A stretch of DNA of 64,000 nucleotides, taken from contig NC_031502.1 in assembly GCF_000237925.1 (NCBI RefSeq), forward strand, positions 20,272,909 to 20,336,908, in the 5' to 3' direction. A program made the position numbers and the translations under genes. Numbering within the stretch: position 1 is the stretch's first letter; every line of letters starts with the position of its first letter. The notes below the pieces were generated by a model that was not told the origin of the DNA, did no database searches, and saw only the letters and a program-made list of their open reading frames with translations. Source of the DNA: Schistosoma mansoni. Lineage: Eukaryota; Platyhelminthes; Trematoda; Strigeidida; Schistosomatidae. Shown here piece after piece: positions 1-11,029 of this stretch.

Positions 1-540
1 CACTTCCCGGTTGCCCACACCGTGGAAGGGTTCTTCTAGAGATACCTGAAAAGGAAATTGGATTAGAAGTGGTCTTATTGACCTGAGAGCGTGACCGCAG
101 TGCCCAAGGGACAACTGATTGAGGTCGGTCACTCATGGCCTTTTTGTGGGTAGTTTTTGTGTTAGCTCCGTACTTGTTTGAACCTTACCGCCGGAGACCG
201 ATATCCGTGGGATAAGGCAAGGTGTGCATTTTTAGGGTCGACCTTTTCTAACCCCACCCCTCCTTGTGGGAAGGCAGCATCGCTGTTATGCTGGTTGTTT
301 GAAGGAAACACCTTACTGCTGTCACACCTCTGTACAGTCAGTAGTACGACTTCGCCTTCGGACCTTGGGTTTGTTGCTTTTAGTCTTACCGCTCTTCAAC
401 CGACCTGGCTGGCAAGGTAAGACCTTGAGGAACGATTGTTCTAGCCAGTATAGCTCGATTGTTTCATCACGATAGGCAGCCCGACCACCACGTCAAGGTA
501 GCAACAACGGTCGGGATATCGTAATTTAGACCAACATGTA
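1..540 (+). repeat. Family B repeat, copy 1 (left end outside window)
   Basis: Unclassified dispersed repeat, nearly identical to 5030-5545 and to the minus strand of 43377-43950. Recognisable markers are CACTTCCCGGTTGCCCACAC near its left part and CCGACCACCACGTCAAGGTA at its right end. All three good copies keep an open 80-codon frame starting [16 protein letters not shown] (here 178-420, no clear ATG). I know no domain in it. The small number of differences suggests recent spread. It could be part of a larger LINE or Penelope-type element, which I cannot confirm. Confidence 0.8.
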
Positions 541-959
541 TTGTCAGGTACTACGAATAACTAAGTGAATATACGAGGTTTTTTATACAACACAGAAACT
601 AACGATTACTGCGTCTCTCATTTATACTTATGTTTTCTAGCTATACATTAGCATACAGCGAACTGTTGAACACTATAATATCTGCTTTATAAATACATAC
701 ATAATCTAAACTGAAAAATGGAGTATATTGGCAAGATAAAGTAAAAATTTATGTAGTCATGTTAACACTTAAACAATTACTGGCCAAATATGGTCGATAA
801 GAATAGTATATATTTGATTAAGTCAATTGCCTGAAAAGAAAAATCTATTCTACCTATAGATCACAGTTGCCTAGTGGAGATAGTTAGCAATCATAGATTA
901 CTATTTATCAAAATAATTTACATGATGGACTGAATTCATCTGCGGAACCGTTCAAAAAC

Positions 960-1260
960 CAGCATGTTGAATGTTAGATGCTTTTACCATGAAGCGGGCA
1001 GCCCAGTTTCATCCTAGTATAAGAATTCTCACCAGTGCGCGATCGCAGTCACAACAATAATTGGATTAAAAGCCTGCACACTCCAGAGTGGGTGTGTCAC
1101 CTACGATCCACTGAGTTGGTATTTCCTAGTCAACATTCACTAAAATCGGGTCCACTTGTTAAGCTTCTGACATAAATAAATTCTGCTGGTTTTTTCACTA
1201 GAACATAGAGAATTCTCAAAGTCAATCACTAGTTAACAACTGATTATTATCATCATTACT
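960..1260 (-). repeat. Decayed hammerhead-type SINE
   Basis: On the minus strand a GGATGAAAC follows CTGGTGA, recalling the CTGANGA...GAAAC hammerhead core of better copies elsewhere, and the flank at 1195-1250 (TTCACTAGAACATAGAGAATT) resembles the flank of the copy at 21940-22020. The core is mutated (CTGG for CTGA). Old and inactive by sequence. Confidence 0.4.
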
Positions 1261-1509
1261 AAGACGAGAAGTTTACTCAGAAGAATACGTTAAAGACTAG
1301 TTTCAGATATATAACAACCGGATAATATCCCAAATCCCTAAAATTGGAAATATATTCACCATAAAGCTTGAGGGTATGCATATCACGATCCTTGGTGAAT
1401 TCATATGTGTACACACACTGCTAAGGAGTCGAATACTAGGGTGAAATACTTATCCAATTTATCCTCATTCTCAACAATTTCTAATCTCACATTAGTCTGC
1501 TAATTAAAC

Positions 1510-2700
1510 TATCAATAAGTCAGTCAGTCACAACGTAGAACTTCGTACGTACGTACATCAGTTCGAGTTGCCATACCACATTAGCACAGAGATGAAGTTG
1601 TCGATTCAAATCCCATAGTGGTAGAAGTAGTAAGAGTTTAAGCATTAATGTGGAAGATTAGGGTTTGAAGATGTTATTTAAGGAGTATAATCCAGTGAAA
1701 TAAATTTGGAAAGAGAAAAAGGATAGGGACATGAAGAATTCAGAAGATTAGAATTTGAGAGAACACATAGAGTGGATGCACCTTCACCATTGCAAACGAT
1801 TTTGAGCCATGTCATTCAAGATCTCTAACCATCGATTGCTATCATCTCGCAGATCCCAACCAAGTAGTCTACACTTACCAACATGGCTCAGTCCACTTGT
1901 CAGTGACTTCATGGATTTGTGCCACGTTTTGGTTTGGTCGCCCCTATGTTTCTTCCAACCTACTCCTACACCATAAAACATCGCGCGTCGGTGGTTGGTC
2001 GGGCATACGTAACACGTGTCCCAGCCATCTCAACTGATGAATTTTCACTAATTCATCAATCGATTTCCCATCATTACCTAGTATCCGTTTCCTAACAATT
2101 GCATTACTTACCCGGTGGTCCCAGGATATACAAGCACTGCTTCGAAGACACCTATGATTAAATACTAGCAGCCTACGAATATCCTCTATTCTTGTCGGCC
2201 ATGTTTCACTGCCATAAAGTAGAACGGAATGAACTGCTGCACAGTAAACCCGTCCTTTGGTTGCTAGACGAATATCTCACCTACGCCATAAATAACGCAA
2301 GTTGGCGAAAGCTAGATCAGCCTTCTGTATCCGTGTTGAGATTTCGTCACACACCAGACCACAAGGGCTGATGAGACTCCCAAGATAAGTGAAGCGGTCA
2401 ACACGCTCAGCTACTTCACTCCCTATCATTAGTTCAGGTGTCGATGCAACCCAATCCTGAAGTAACACTTTGCATTTCGAGATGGAGAATCGCATCCCGA
2501 ACATGCCTGCATAGTTGCTTATAGCAGTCAGAAGACTCTGCATTTTGTCAGCGTCTTCACCAAAAATACAACTATGTCATCGGAGTATTCTAAGTCAACA
2601 ACAAGTGAGTCTCCCGATAAAAGTTCAACTCTTGGAGATTCAGATAATGAAACTGTTATCTCTAAAAGCATGTCAACAACAAAGTTAAACAAGAATTTAT
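1510..2700 (-). mobile_element. LINE-B, 5'-truncated copy (RT C-terminal part and 3' UTR)
   Basis: On the minus strand this encodes the C-terminal part of a non-LTR reverse transcriptase ([36 protein letters not shown]), interrupted by stops, followed by a 3' UTR. It ends at 1510-1530 with a TCAGTCAGTCA repeat next to CGTACGTACGTA, which is the usual 3' terminus of this family here. It is about 90 percent alike to 47075-48305 by eye. The 5' part is missing, as expected from target-primed reverse transcription. Confidence 0.85.
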
Positions 2701-2704
2701 TATT

Positions 2705-3215
2705 TTATTTTATTTAAACACATAAATATTAGTACAAGGAAGCACCGGATACATATGCGCCTCACAAATCTCATTTCATTTGTGTGAGGGCTGGGTTACT
2801 GTCCAGGTGCCAAAACTGAAGCAGGTGGTTTTCTTAGGGGGACACACCCCGAGCCTTCGACCTAAAGGTCTGATCCATAAGGCAGTGGAGCATTGTGAGG
2901 AGATGCAGTCCCATGGTAGCTGGTGATCAACGATTGGTTCATACGCCATTAGTTCCCTTAGGATACTGGAGCCCATGTGCACCATTGGTTTGCAATCAGG
3001 GTTTCCCAACTTCCCTAGGTGGACTTTCTGTGTCCACCAAACAGGTTAAAGCGCCGGGCATTCACTTTTCGTCCTCTCAATTTCGTAAACAACACCCCCG
3101 CCACGAGAAGGCAGTGAGTAGGACTTCCCTGTCAGAGGCTATATACGCGTGGCCATGTGAGAGCATTTCGATAGGGAGTACGGACTCTCCCGACTCTCGG
3201 CCGTACCAGGGCATT
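2705..3215 (-). repeat. SINE-A copy
   Basis: A copy of the roughly 520-bp repeat that occurs 12 times in this window. On the minus strand it runs from ATGCCCTGGTACGGCCGAGA to a tail of AAATAAAAT repeats at 2705. It lies directly 5' of LINE-B on the genomic plus strand. The strand opposite to the element keeps an open frame of about 107 codons (2895-3218), see findings. Confidence 0.85.
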
Positions 3216-3229
3216 TAGGGAAAGTGGAC

Positions 3230-3854
3230 ATTCTTGTTTAACCAATATATATGGGTAAACAATCTTTACCAAAGCTACCTTACACTAAAAAAAACAACAC
3301 TTTAAGCAATACAACTTGAAACAAAAACAAAATACAATATGGACATTACCAAATTTCCTTCTTTTTTTTAAATTTCTGAAAAAAGTAAATATTTAAATTA
3401 CACAAAGCAAATAGAATGTGAAATTATGAATAGATTGAGCAATTTTCTTTTACTGATATGTGTAGGTATAATAAGATTCATTGAAAAATAAACAGTGAAA
3501 AAAAGCAAAAAAAAGAAAACTTATGTCCATAATCAGAATAGTAACCAGGACACACACACACACAATATACTTTGTACTAACCATAAAAGAAATATCCAAA
3601 AGAAAAAATAAATAGGCAAATGAATAACATTGATATAAAACAGTTTACATGTATGAGCTTGAATTGTATGTTTGGGGGGGGTGTATGTGTGTGTGTGCGT
3701 GTGTGGGGGGTGTTTATTCATGTATGGGGAACAGAGATAACAACGGAAAAACACAAAGAAAAACGAAACATTAAACAAACCAATAAACGGTTACGTAATC
3801 ATATAATGGAATGAAAGAGCAAAAGAGGTATATTCAATATTTGAATAGATGATT

Positions 3855-3889
<35 letters not shown>

Positions 3890-4157
3890 TGATATGTTTC
3901 CCCCTTACGTAATACTTTATATATATTTACTTTTCTCTATAAAAAGAAAAACACAAAAAAACCGGCTTAACTGTAACCAATTCCATAGATACTAAACAAA
4001 ATCCATTTACTTCTGATAAACAAACATATAAAAAAAAGAAAACAAAAAAATTTTTTTTCATTACCTTGTATAAAAATTGATATGAAATGAATAGAATAGG
4101 AATATATGTATATGTGTAAAACCAGAATAAGTAAATTAAAGAAGCCTAATTATACAT
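3230..4157. other. PAR-6 downstream region, low complexity
   Basis: A-rich sequence with a (CA)n tract near 3550-3565, a G/GT-rich tract at about 3672-3712 (GGGGGGTGT.. GTGTGTGTGTGCG) and an (AT)n tract at 3859-3886. It should contain the PAR-6 3' UTR; I could not choose one poly(A) site with confidence. No coding sequence. Confidence 0.6.
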
Positions 4158-4752
4158 TTATATTGTAATTAATCCAACATTCATATCATCATCACTTTCA
4201 ATTTCTTCATTAATTTGAATGGTTGTTGAATCCCCATTAAATTTATTTGTTTTAGTTAATGGATGAGATGATGATGACAATAATTGAGATGGAATATATT
4301 GTGGTTGAGATTGAGTATAATTTGTGGTTGTCGTCGTTGTCGTCACCGTTGATGATAATAATAATGGTGAACTACGTTCAGTTATGGAAATATTTTTTCT
4401 TGGACCATATAATAAATCAGAACTTTGTGAAAAACGTGAACGTGATATTTCTCTTGGAATTAAACACATACTTTGATCAGCTGGTCGAATTGTAATGATT
4501 AAATTTGAACTATTAGCAACCATCATATCATTAACTTGATCTAATGATTTACCATAAACTTCAATACCATTAACTTCAATAATTTCATCATTAACAGCTA
4601 ATAAACCAGTATTATAAGCAATACCATCTTCAGCTAGACGTGATATAAAAAAGGCTGGAATAGTTTCATAACCATTTTTAGTATAATATTGAATTGCACC
4701 AGTACGAATGTTTAAACCAAATTGTTTACCAGGTGAACGGATCAGGCTTACA
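4158..4752 (-). CDS. par-6: PAR-6 last exon: PDZ domain and C-terminal tail
   Basis: This exon supplies residues 154-351. The acceptor is TTTATTTAG; its first base completes the Arg codon begun at 7544. The PDZ carboxylate-binding region reads KQFGLNIR rather than a classical GLGF, as is usual for PAR-6, whose PDZ is tuned by the adjacent CRIB. The tail after residue 247 is low complexity (Ser/Thr/Asn, a run of Thr) and ends in an acidic EEIESDDD patch. An open frame continues upstream of the acceptor to 4895, but that part runs through a (TA)n tract read as Tyr-Ile repeats and is intron, not coding. Confidence 0.93.
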
Positions 4753-4783
4753 CTAAATAAAGAATTACAAGAAATAATTAGAT

Positions 4784-4825
<42 letters not shown>

Positions 4826-7800
4826 ACAGAGAATAAAGACCTAGATAAATCTGTATACAGTGAAGCGATGACTTAGTAATCAAGGCACTTGGCATTCAAA
4901 CAGTAGATCAGAGGTTTCGACTTCTTTACAACTCATTTATTAGGTACAGATTCGTGTACTTGACCACAAACCACACTGTGTTTGGGCTAGTGAATGATCA
5001 GTCTTCAGTCCTGTTAGAGATATGAGGGCGGTTACCACTTCCCGGTTGCCCACACCGTGGAAGGGTTCTTCTAGGGTATCTGAAAAGGAAATTGGGTTAT
5101 AAGTGATCTTAATGACCTGGGAGCGTGACCGCAGTGCCCAAGGGACAACTGATTGAGGTCGGTCACACACGACCTTTTTGTGGGTAGTTTTTGTGTTAGC
5201 TCCGTACTTGTTTGAACCTTACCGCCGGAGACCGATATCCGTGGGATAAGGCAAGGTGTGCATTTTTAGGGTCGACCTTTTCTAACCCCACCCCTCCTTG
5301 TGGGAAGGCAGCATCGCTGTTATGCTGGTTGTTTGAAGGAAACACCTTACTGCTGTCACACCTCTGTACAGTCAGTAGTACGACTTCGCCTTCGGACCTT
5401 GGGTTTGCTGCTTTTAATCTTACCGCTCTTCAACCGACCTGGCTGGCAAGGTAAGACCTTGAGGAACGATTGTTCTAGCCAGTATAGCTCGATTGTTTCA
5501 TCACGATAGGCAAGCCCGACCACCACGTCAAGGTAGCAGCAACGGTCGGGAGTGCGTGATACTACCTAGTTGCTAAAATGAAGTAGCTGGGGTAGGGTTT
5601 GGACGTGTAACTTAGTTGCTGGAAATCGAACTTCCTAACCAGTGAGTCCCCGAGGTTCGAACACCGCTCCATCTATTTTTCAGTTTTGGAAGCTGGTCGG
5701 CATCATTAATCCTCATAACATTAACAACATATTGCTCAAATTCGAAGATACATTAATTAATATTTAAAAAATATGTTAGATCACATGTTGTGTAAAAAGA
5801 TTGTAGTTGCTACACTTCAGATTAGTGCAACAAGAGCAGTTCAAAAAAACATGAAAACCACTGAGAAAAGTTATACGAACACTATTAAAATAAGTTGATA
5901 TGAGGTTTTAGACAAAAAATTTCGAAATAACTGAACTATAAGTGTATAGAAAATATCAAGAGTGAAATTATATTTAAAATTAAATAACTCCAATATTTTG
6001 CTCGTCAGCCCGGTTTGCGCTTCAGTTAGGGTTTCAAAATACATTTGTTTTAAACATTGATAAAAGTATGGAAATATATGAGCAAAATGCTAGTAAACAC
6101 AGTATGAAAGATATAATGATAAAAATTCCCTAGATTTACTCAACTTCAGAGTCTGAGACCTTTTTTGCTGAGCTACTCAGAATTTGATTGACCTGTAGGA
6201 ATGAAATATTTACAACTGATTGATCATTGTGTAGTGACCAGTATGATGTCTAGTCATTTATTGCTGATCGAATCGTACCTACCAAGTTTTAATGGGGCTA
6301 TTAGTGTAATTAACATGTCAGGAATCCTTCTTTGACGTAGTTTCCCTGTTAGCTGGCACCCATTGACATCAGTCTCCTCAAGATTACAGATATACCTAAT
6401 CTATGAACTCAATAGATCTTAGTCTCAGGGGTAAAATAGGTCAATCGCATGCTTTTTTATTAAAATCTGAAAATTAACTGCCTTTCAAAATTATATCGGT
6501 TGACAGGGTCCAAATCCCATTATAAGTTGCATGAACGTACTCACTTCTTGTTATCTTGTAAATCTAGAGAATTTTTATCAATTTTTATCACTATGCACAT
6601 TTCCCCACGTACATCTAAAATTGATACCTTTGTTTCTCTTTACCTTCTAATTTGTACAGTTGAGCTTTTACTTTTTTACATATATATTGTTTGAAATGTA
6701 CTGTACAAATAGATCCCACAATTGTGACAACCGTCTTCTCACAGTATTACTAACAGGCAACATACGTCCCTCACGTATAAACTGTAAAGGGCTATGAAGC
6801 TACATCATTGTTTTGACAATTATTCCGTACCACCTTAGCGTTTAAAAGGCCGAACTAGAAACGTGATACCAGTTTAGAAGGTCATTAACTGTTGGTCTGA
6901 GTCCTGTAAATAGACCCAGACTACCTGAAGGTGATCCATTCAATAACCACGATCAGTGGCTACTGACTCAGGATGAAATAGCTGAGAACCAGTCACAAGG
7001 ACTCACATGAATTCACTTCCTATCTACCTCTCGATCCTGAATTCCAGTAACCTCTCCTGTTGGTTTTATTCTCCCATGAGGATTGAGATGGTAACTTAGT
7101 GCAACACGCTCTTGTGCCAATTTCTATGTAGATGACATCTGCAACACAAGTTATGTTTAATAACTCGGGAAGACGGTTCATATGTTGCTATGTATGGAAA
7201 GTAACTTCGTGATACCTTACAAGCAGTACAAATAGCATGGACGAGTCAATAGTTATTTAGACAATTTTCTTGAATTCTTATACTTATCAAAAACAGCAAG
7301 TTTTTTTGTTAAATAAACCGAAACTGAAACTAATTTAAATAACACTGTTCGGATGGTTTCCGTAAACTCTTGTGTCACACATAAACAGTGACTTTTATGA
7401 AGACCGAAATTCCGAAAAATCTACAAGATTTTGACGTGTACAGAAAGGTTGTGTTTTAAAAACTTTAAACCATCAACTATAGGAAACTAGGTGGGCCCAA
7501 GTAAATATTATAAGATGCTACTTACAAACGAATAAATTCTTACCGTCTTAATGTCCATGGTATAATGTCGACATCCAATATCGATGAGACCAAGTGGAAG
7601 TCACTCATAACACTTATAGTGGGTTTTTCAGATCGACGATGTTTTTCACTGCCACCGAAGTTCCGAAGGGTGTCAGCCGCTCCTCGATGTATAAGACCGT
7701 GTTTAGAAGTTTTGTATCCGTAAATTTCTCCGTAACTCTCACCTGTGCAAGAATAAAGTTCTAAAAATCTACACACCTTTTCGCTGAAGTAAAATCCTAA

Positions 7801-8075
7801 GTAAAGGCTTCGAAGAATTTACAGCCAACTCGAAATTCTTGTTATTACTTATCGGTAGTAAATCTGCGTTTTTTGGCTCGACATACTGAATAACAAAAGG
7901 GATGTTGAACAACATATGAATACGTTCAAGTAGGGAATAGAAAGCGTTGTATTGTAGTGTATCCTCTGCCATGAAACTGAATCGCCGGAACTCGGCACCA
8001 AACTTTAATGGGAATTATTCTCGTGTTGAATTGAATTACCTTGCTTTTGACTTCTACAAGCCTACCTGAGTTCAT
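4158..8075 (-). CDS. par-6: PAR-6 cell polarity protein (4 exons, complete)
   Basis: PAR-6 is the scaffold that joins atypical PKC, Cdc42-GTP and PAR-3 at the apical cortex of polarised cells. Exons on the minus strand are 8075-8040, 8002-7777, 7742-7544 and 4752-4158; introns are 37, 34 and 2791 nt, all GT-AG, and the joined length is 1056 nt (351 aa plus stop). Order of domains: a PB1 domain at about residues 8-87, starting with the family signature EVKSKFGAEFRRF across the first splice and including DLLPISNNKNF; a semi-CRIB at about 130-150 (VSSILDVDIIP); a PDZ at 155-247 with GLLAVNDEIIEVNGIEV and NLIITIRPADQ; then a Ser/Thr-rich tail ending in an acidic patch. The start ATG at 8075 gives MNSGRLVEVKSK, which lines up with the family N-terminus. 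Length matches animal PAR-6 (about 340-375 aa). The large third intron carries a family B repeat. Identification is from remembered family sequence; exon phases fit exactly. Confidence 0.95.
4781..4823. repeat. (TA)n microsatellite beside the PAR-6 exon 4 acceptor
   Basis: About 19 TA units lie 30 bp upstream (in gene sense) of the exon 4 acceptor at 4753, so in the region that would hold the branch point. Length changes here could alter acceptor spacing. Confidence 0.95.
4925..5545 (+). repeat. Family B repeat, copy 2, in PAR-6 intron 3
   Basis: Nearly identical to 1-520. The frame 5212-5454 has the same 80 codons with a few substitutions. The left boundary is unclear: sequence from about 4945 (GTGTACTTGACCACAAACCA) resembles the left end of another, tRNA-like repeat, so the element may be composite. 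It is antisense to PAR-6. Confidence 0.85.
5546..7543. other. Remainder of PAR-6 intron 3
   Basis: AT-rich. About 5546-5690 contains an old tRNA-like SINE remnant (GAGGTTCGAACACCGCTCC). About 6890-7150 resembles a very decayed LINE-B 3' end on the plus strand (CAGGATGAAATAGCTGAGAA...). The rest shows nothing recognisable. Confidence 0.45.
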
Positions 8076-8940
8076 TCTCTAGACAACCTCAAAACTCGCT
8101 CCCAAAGCAATATTCGAAACTGCCCGCAGGGTCAAACTTCAAACTTTGATAAGTCAAATAGTAAAATCCTTAATTTCTGGGTCTCAATGACAGGATAATG
8201 AACTTGTTTACGGAAAAATATCATCCACATCTCACTTTTTTCTTAGAAAGACTAGAGTTATAATGATTGTCATTACACATTAATTCTATCGTTTTTTGTT
8301 ACACTTGAGTTAAATTCAACCTGAGAACTAATTTAGAACGCTGTGTTCAAGTGGATATTACTCATCTAATCAGCGATATACAAATTTCAGGTTTTCTTTA
8401 AACAGTAGGAATTAAGCTGGTAGCATGATTTGTTAATACCTTTCTCTAGGTGCCACTGGAACGATCACATCTATTTCCTATATATCTTATTTTAAGATAA
8501 AGGGTGACCTCATGTTACGGTTCCATATATAAAATGGTGACTTGACTGCCAACATGTACTATTTTTTTGCTTTTTCCAAGAATAACTATCTTCGTCATTT
8601 TTACAAACAGCTTCGAAAACCATAATCGAACAAACTCAGAATAGTACACTGTTTTCCTCATAGCGGCAAGCAACCAGAAAATACTAACTAATGAAGTGAT
8701 TTTGACTTCACCAATGAGCCCTTTTAAGCAAAAATTAGTTATTAACTGGCATACAAGCTGTAAAGATTAACACATCAACCGTTCTACTGTTCTTATGAAT
8801 GAAGACTGAAGACTAAGACGTGGAAATGCTTGTCAATGACAGAATAAGTGATCTGGGAATAATAAGCAGATGTTTGGCAATCGTTATCTACTGAACTCAA
8901 ACAAATATAGTCTTCTTTTAAAAGATACAGAAGATATTGT
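8076..8940. other. PAR-6 upstream region, no gene seen
   Basis: AT-rich sequence 5' of the PAR-6 start codon. It should hold the promoter and 5' UTR, but I see no convincing core promoter motif and no coding sequence on either strand. Confidence 0.4.
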
Positions 8941-8949
8941 TATGACTGT

Positions 8950-10560
8950 TATTTTTCTCAGGCGTTTGGAGGGGGTGGTTTTTATATGGACCAACGATTC
9001 CCTTGTGTTGATGACTGCTTTGTTTTGAATTCCAATTGCAATACATTCGTTCGTGCCCATCTAATACTTCTTGATTAAAGTGCATCGTTTCTGGGATTGC
9101 TAGTTTATTCTATAATTCAAATACTCCTAATTATCACATCGCGATGGAGCCTGTGATGGAACGGTTGGACATACATTCAGATTTTGATGCTTTTAGGGAT
9201 TACATAGAAAGGTTCGAAATCAGGGCTATGACCAATTAAGGTGTTGAGGATATTAATGTTATGGCCCATTTCTTTACATTCATCAGAAAAGAAGCATACA
9301 ACTCAATAGAGACTTTGGCATCTCCAGACAAGCCGATTTCGCTCCCTTATGCAACTCTCAAGCAACTACTACTGGACCATGTAAAGTATACAAAGTTTGA
9401 ATGCGGTAAAGTAAAAAAATTCAATGAGATGATTTCCCAGGACATCAGGAATTCCACTACTTTATTACGTCGTCTCAGTCCAATACGTAATCAAGGTTAT
9501 TCAGATAACAATGCACTAAATTGTGAAACAGTTCACAAAGATGAGCATAAGTTTGGTAAATGCGTGTTCTGTGGCACGTTTCACCTATTTAACTCATGGG
9601 TACTTCGTAATTCTAAATGATTTAAATGTGGTAAAGCTGGATACATTCGGTCAGTTTGCAATACCATGGTTCATTTCGCTGAAACTAATGCTAAAATTTG
9701 TGATTCCACTAAGTTGAACGTTTCCAATAATCACTTACCTTTATCCAAAACTTCCAGAAGCGAAATAACGTCACACAGCAGTCCAGAGTTGTATGAAACC
9801 CAAGACTATTGTAAGACAAAAGTTTCTAATCAACCACATTATCAGATTTCTCGTGTTACTGTGCCAGATATGGTTTGTCATTATAATTCACATATTTCTG
9901 ATGAAATTTCCTACAACTCTGAAAATAACATGTTGAATGGGTCAAATCATGATCGAAAACCGGATTCAGTCTTGGTAGATGCTGATTTTCCTAATGATTC
10001 ATTATTCTCTAATGAAACTCTTAATAAATTTGAAGGAAATATTTCAGAAAAATCAAATTCTGATGTCATATCAAATGTCTTTTGTCCTCACAGTGGATTT
10101 ATTTCCAGTGGTATCCCCAATGAGTGTGACAAATATGTTCCGAATGAGTCGAATTCTAGTCACGTTTCTGATGTTATTGTATCAGATGTTGGATATTCTC
10201 CAAAACAATGTGTGTTGTGTAGAATCCCCAGTCAGTGTTATGGTGAATCAGAGGGAATAGCAAGTTTTCCCGAAGCAGTCAGAGAACCAGTTAGCCCGAA
10301 TATGAAGTTTGCACAGGTAGAAAGTCCTAATCAAGTCTAAGATTATCCTAATGAGTATGAGACAGATGCATGTTTTTCATTTGATTGTTTCGCTGGTGAA
10401 TCATATATGTTAACTACACGTATCAATACATTCGTTCGTGTTCATCTAATACTTCTTGATTAAATTGCGCTGTTTCTGGAATTACTAGTTTGTAATATAA
10501 TTCAAATACTCTCAAATATCCCAGGTGGGTTGAAATAAGCATAATTTGTAAACAAGTTCT
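8950..10560 (+). mobile_element. Broken LTR retrotransposon remnant with gag-like region
   Basis: A fossil LTR-retroelement region. The internal part (about 9140-10400) encodes a gag-like polypeptide with a cysteine-rich stretch like a zinc knuckle, followed by a long Ser/Asn-rich segment. A roughly 100-bp direct repeat (9040-9140 and 10425-10520, CATCTAATACTTCTTGATTA in both) flanks the internal part and may represent LTR or leader sequence. No reverse transcriptase or integrase region remains. It is broken, with at least two breaks plus a large internal loss; the flanking repeats differ at many positions, so it is not recent. Ty3-like affinity is likely but not proven. Confidence 0.6.
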
Positions 10561-11029
10561 GTCACTATTAGTGAGTTTTTTTAGTTCTTTTCAATGTATA
10601 CAAACATTGTGTCTGTTGAATCACCTATTTTAAGTTAACTCCCACTATCGCCGTTCACCATTCGCATGGAAGGCTGGTTGCGGTCCGTTAAATACATGTG
10701 TTCTCATATACACCTAGTTCTGACTTTGTTGGCTGCCGTCTTCTGACTGTTTGCCGATAATCCATTTGCACACGTTTTGACTCATGTTATACAGCATATT
10801 CCCTATCATTCACGCGCTGACGCTTAGGATCTATGTCTGAAAATCCTTGGAACTATTTTTCCTACACTGTCATAATTTTGAATACATATTCCTTTCTGCG
10901 AATACACACCCTTCTGATTATAACATGTAGCTAGTGGTGACAATGGTTCCTAACCACACGATTTTTGGAGATGAATACATAATTCTTGAGATTCGCACTC
11001 AACATTAAACACTTATAGGTCAAACTGGC
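10561..11029. other. Unassigned sequence between retroelements
   Basis: No coding sequence or repeat that I can name. It could be further terminal sequence of the adjacent LTR remnant. Confidence 0.3.

Noticed and set aside
178-420. 80-codon frame as a host gene
   Set aside because: Recurs in each young family B copy, so it belongs to a repeat; no ATG at its start (TTG).
4259-4495. Plus-strand frame opposite the PAR-6 tail
   Set aside because: Shadow of the PAR-6 coding strand.
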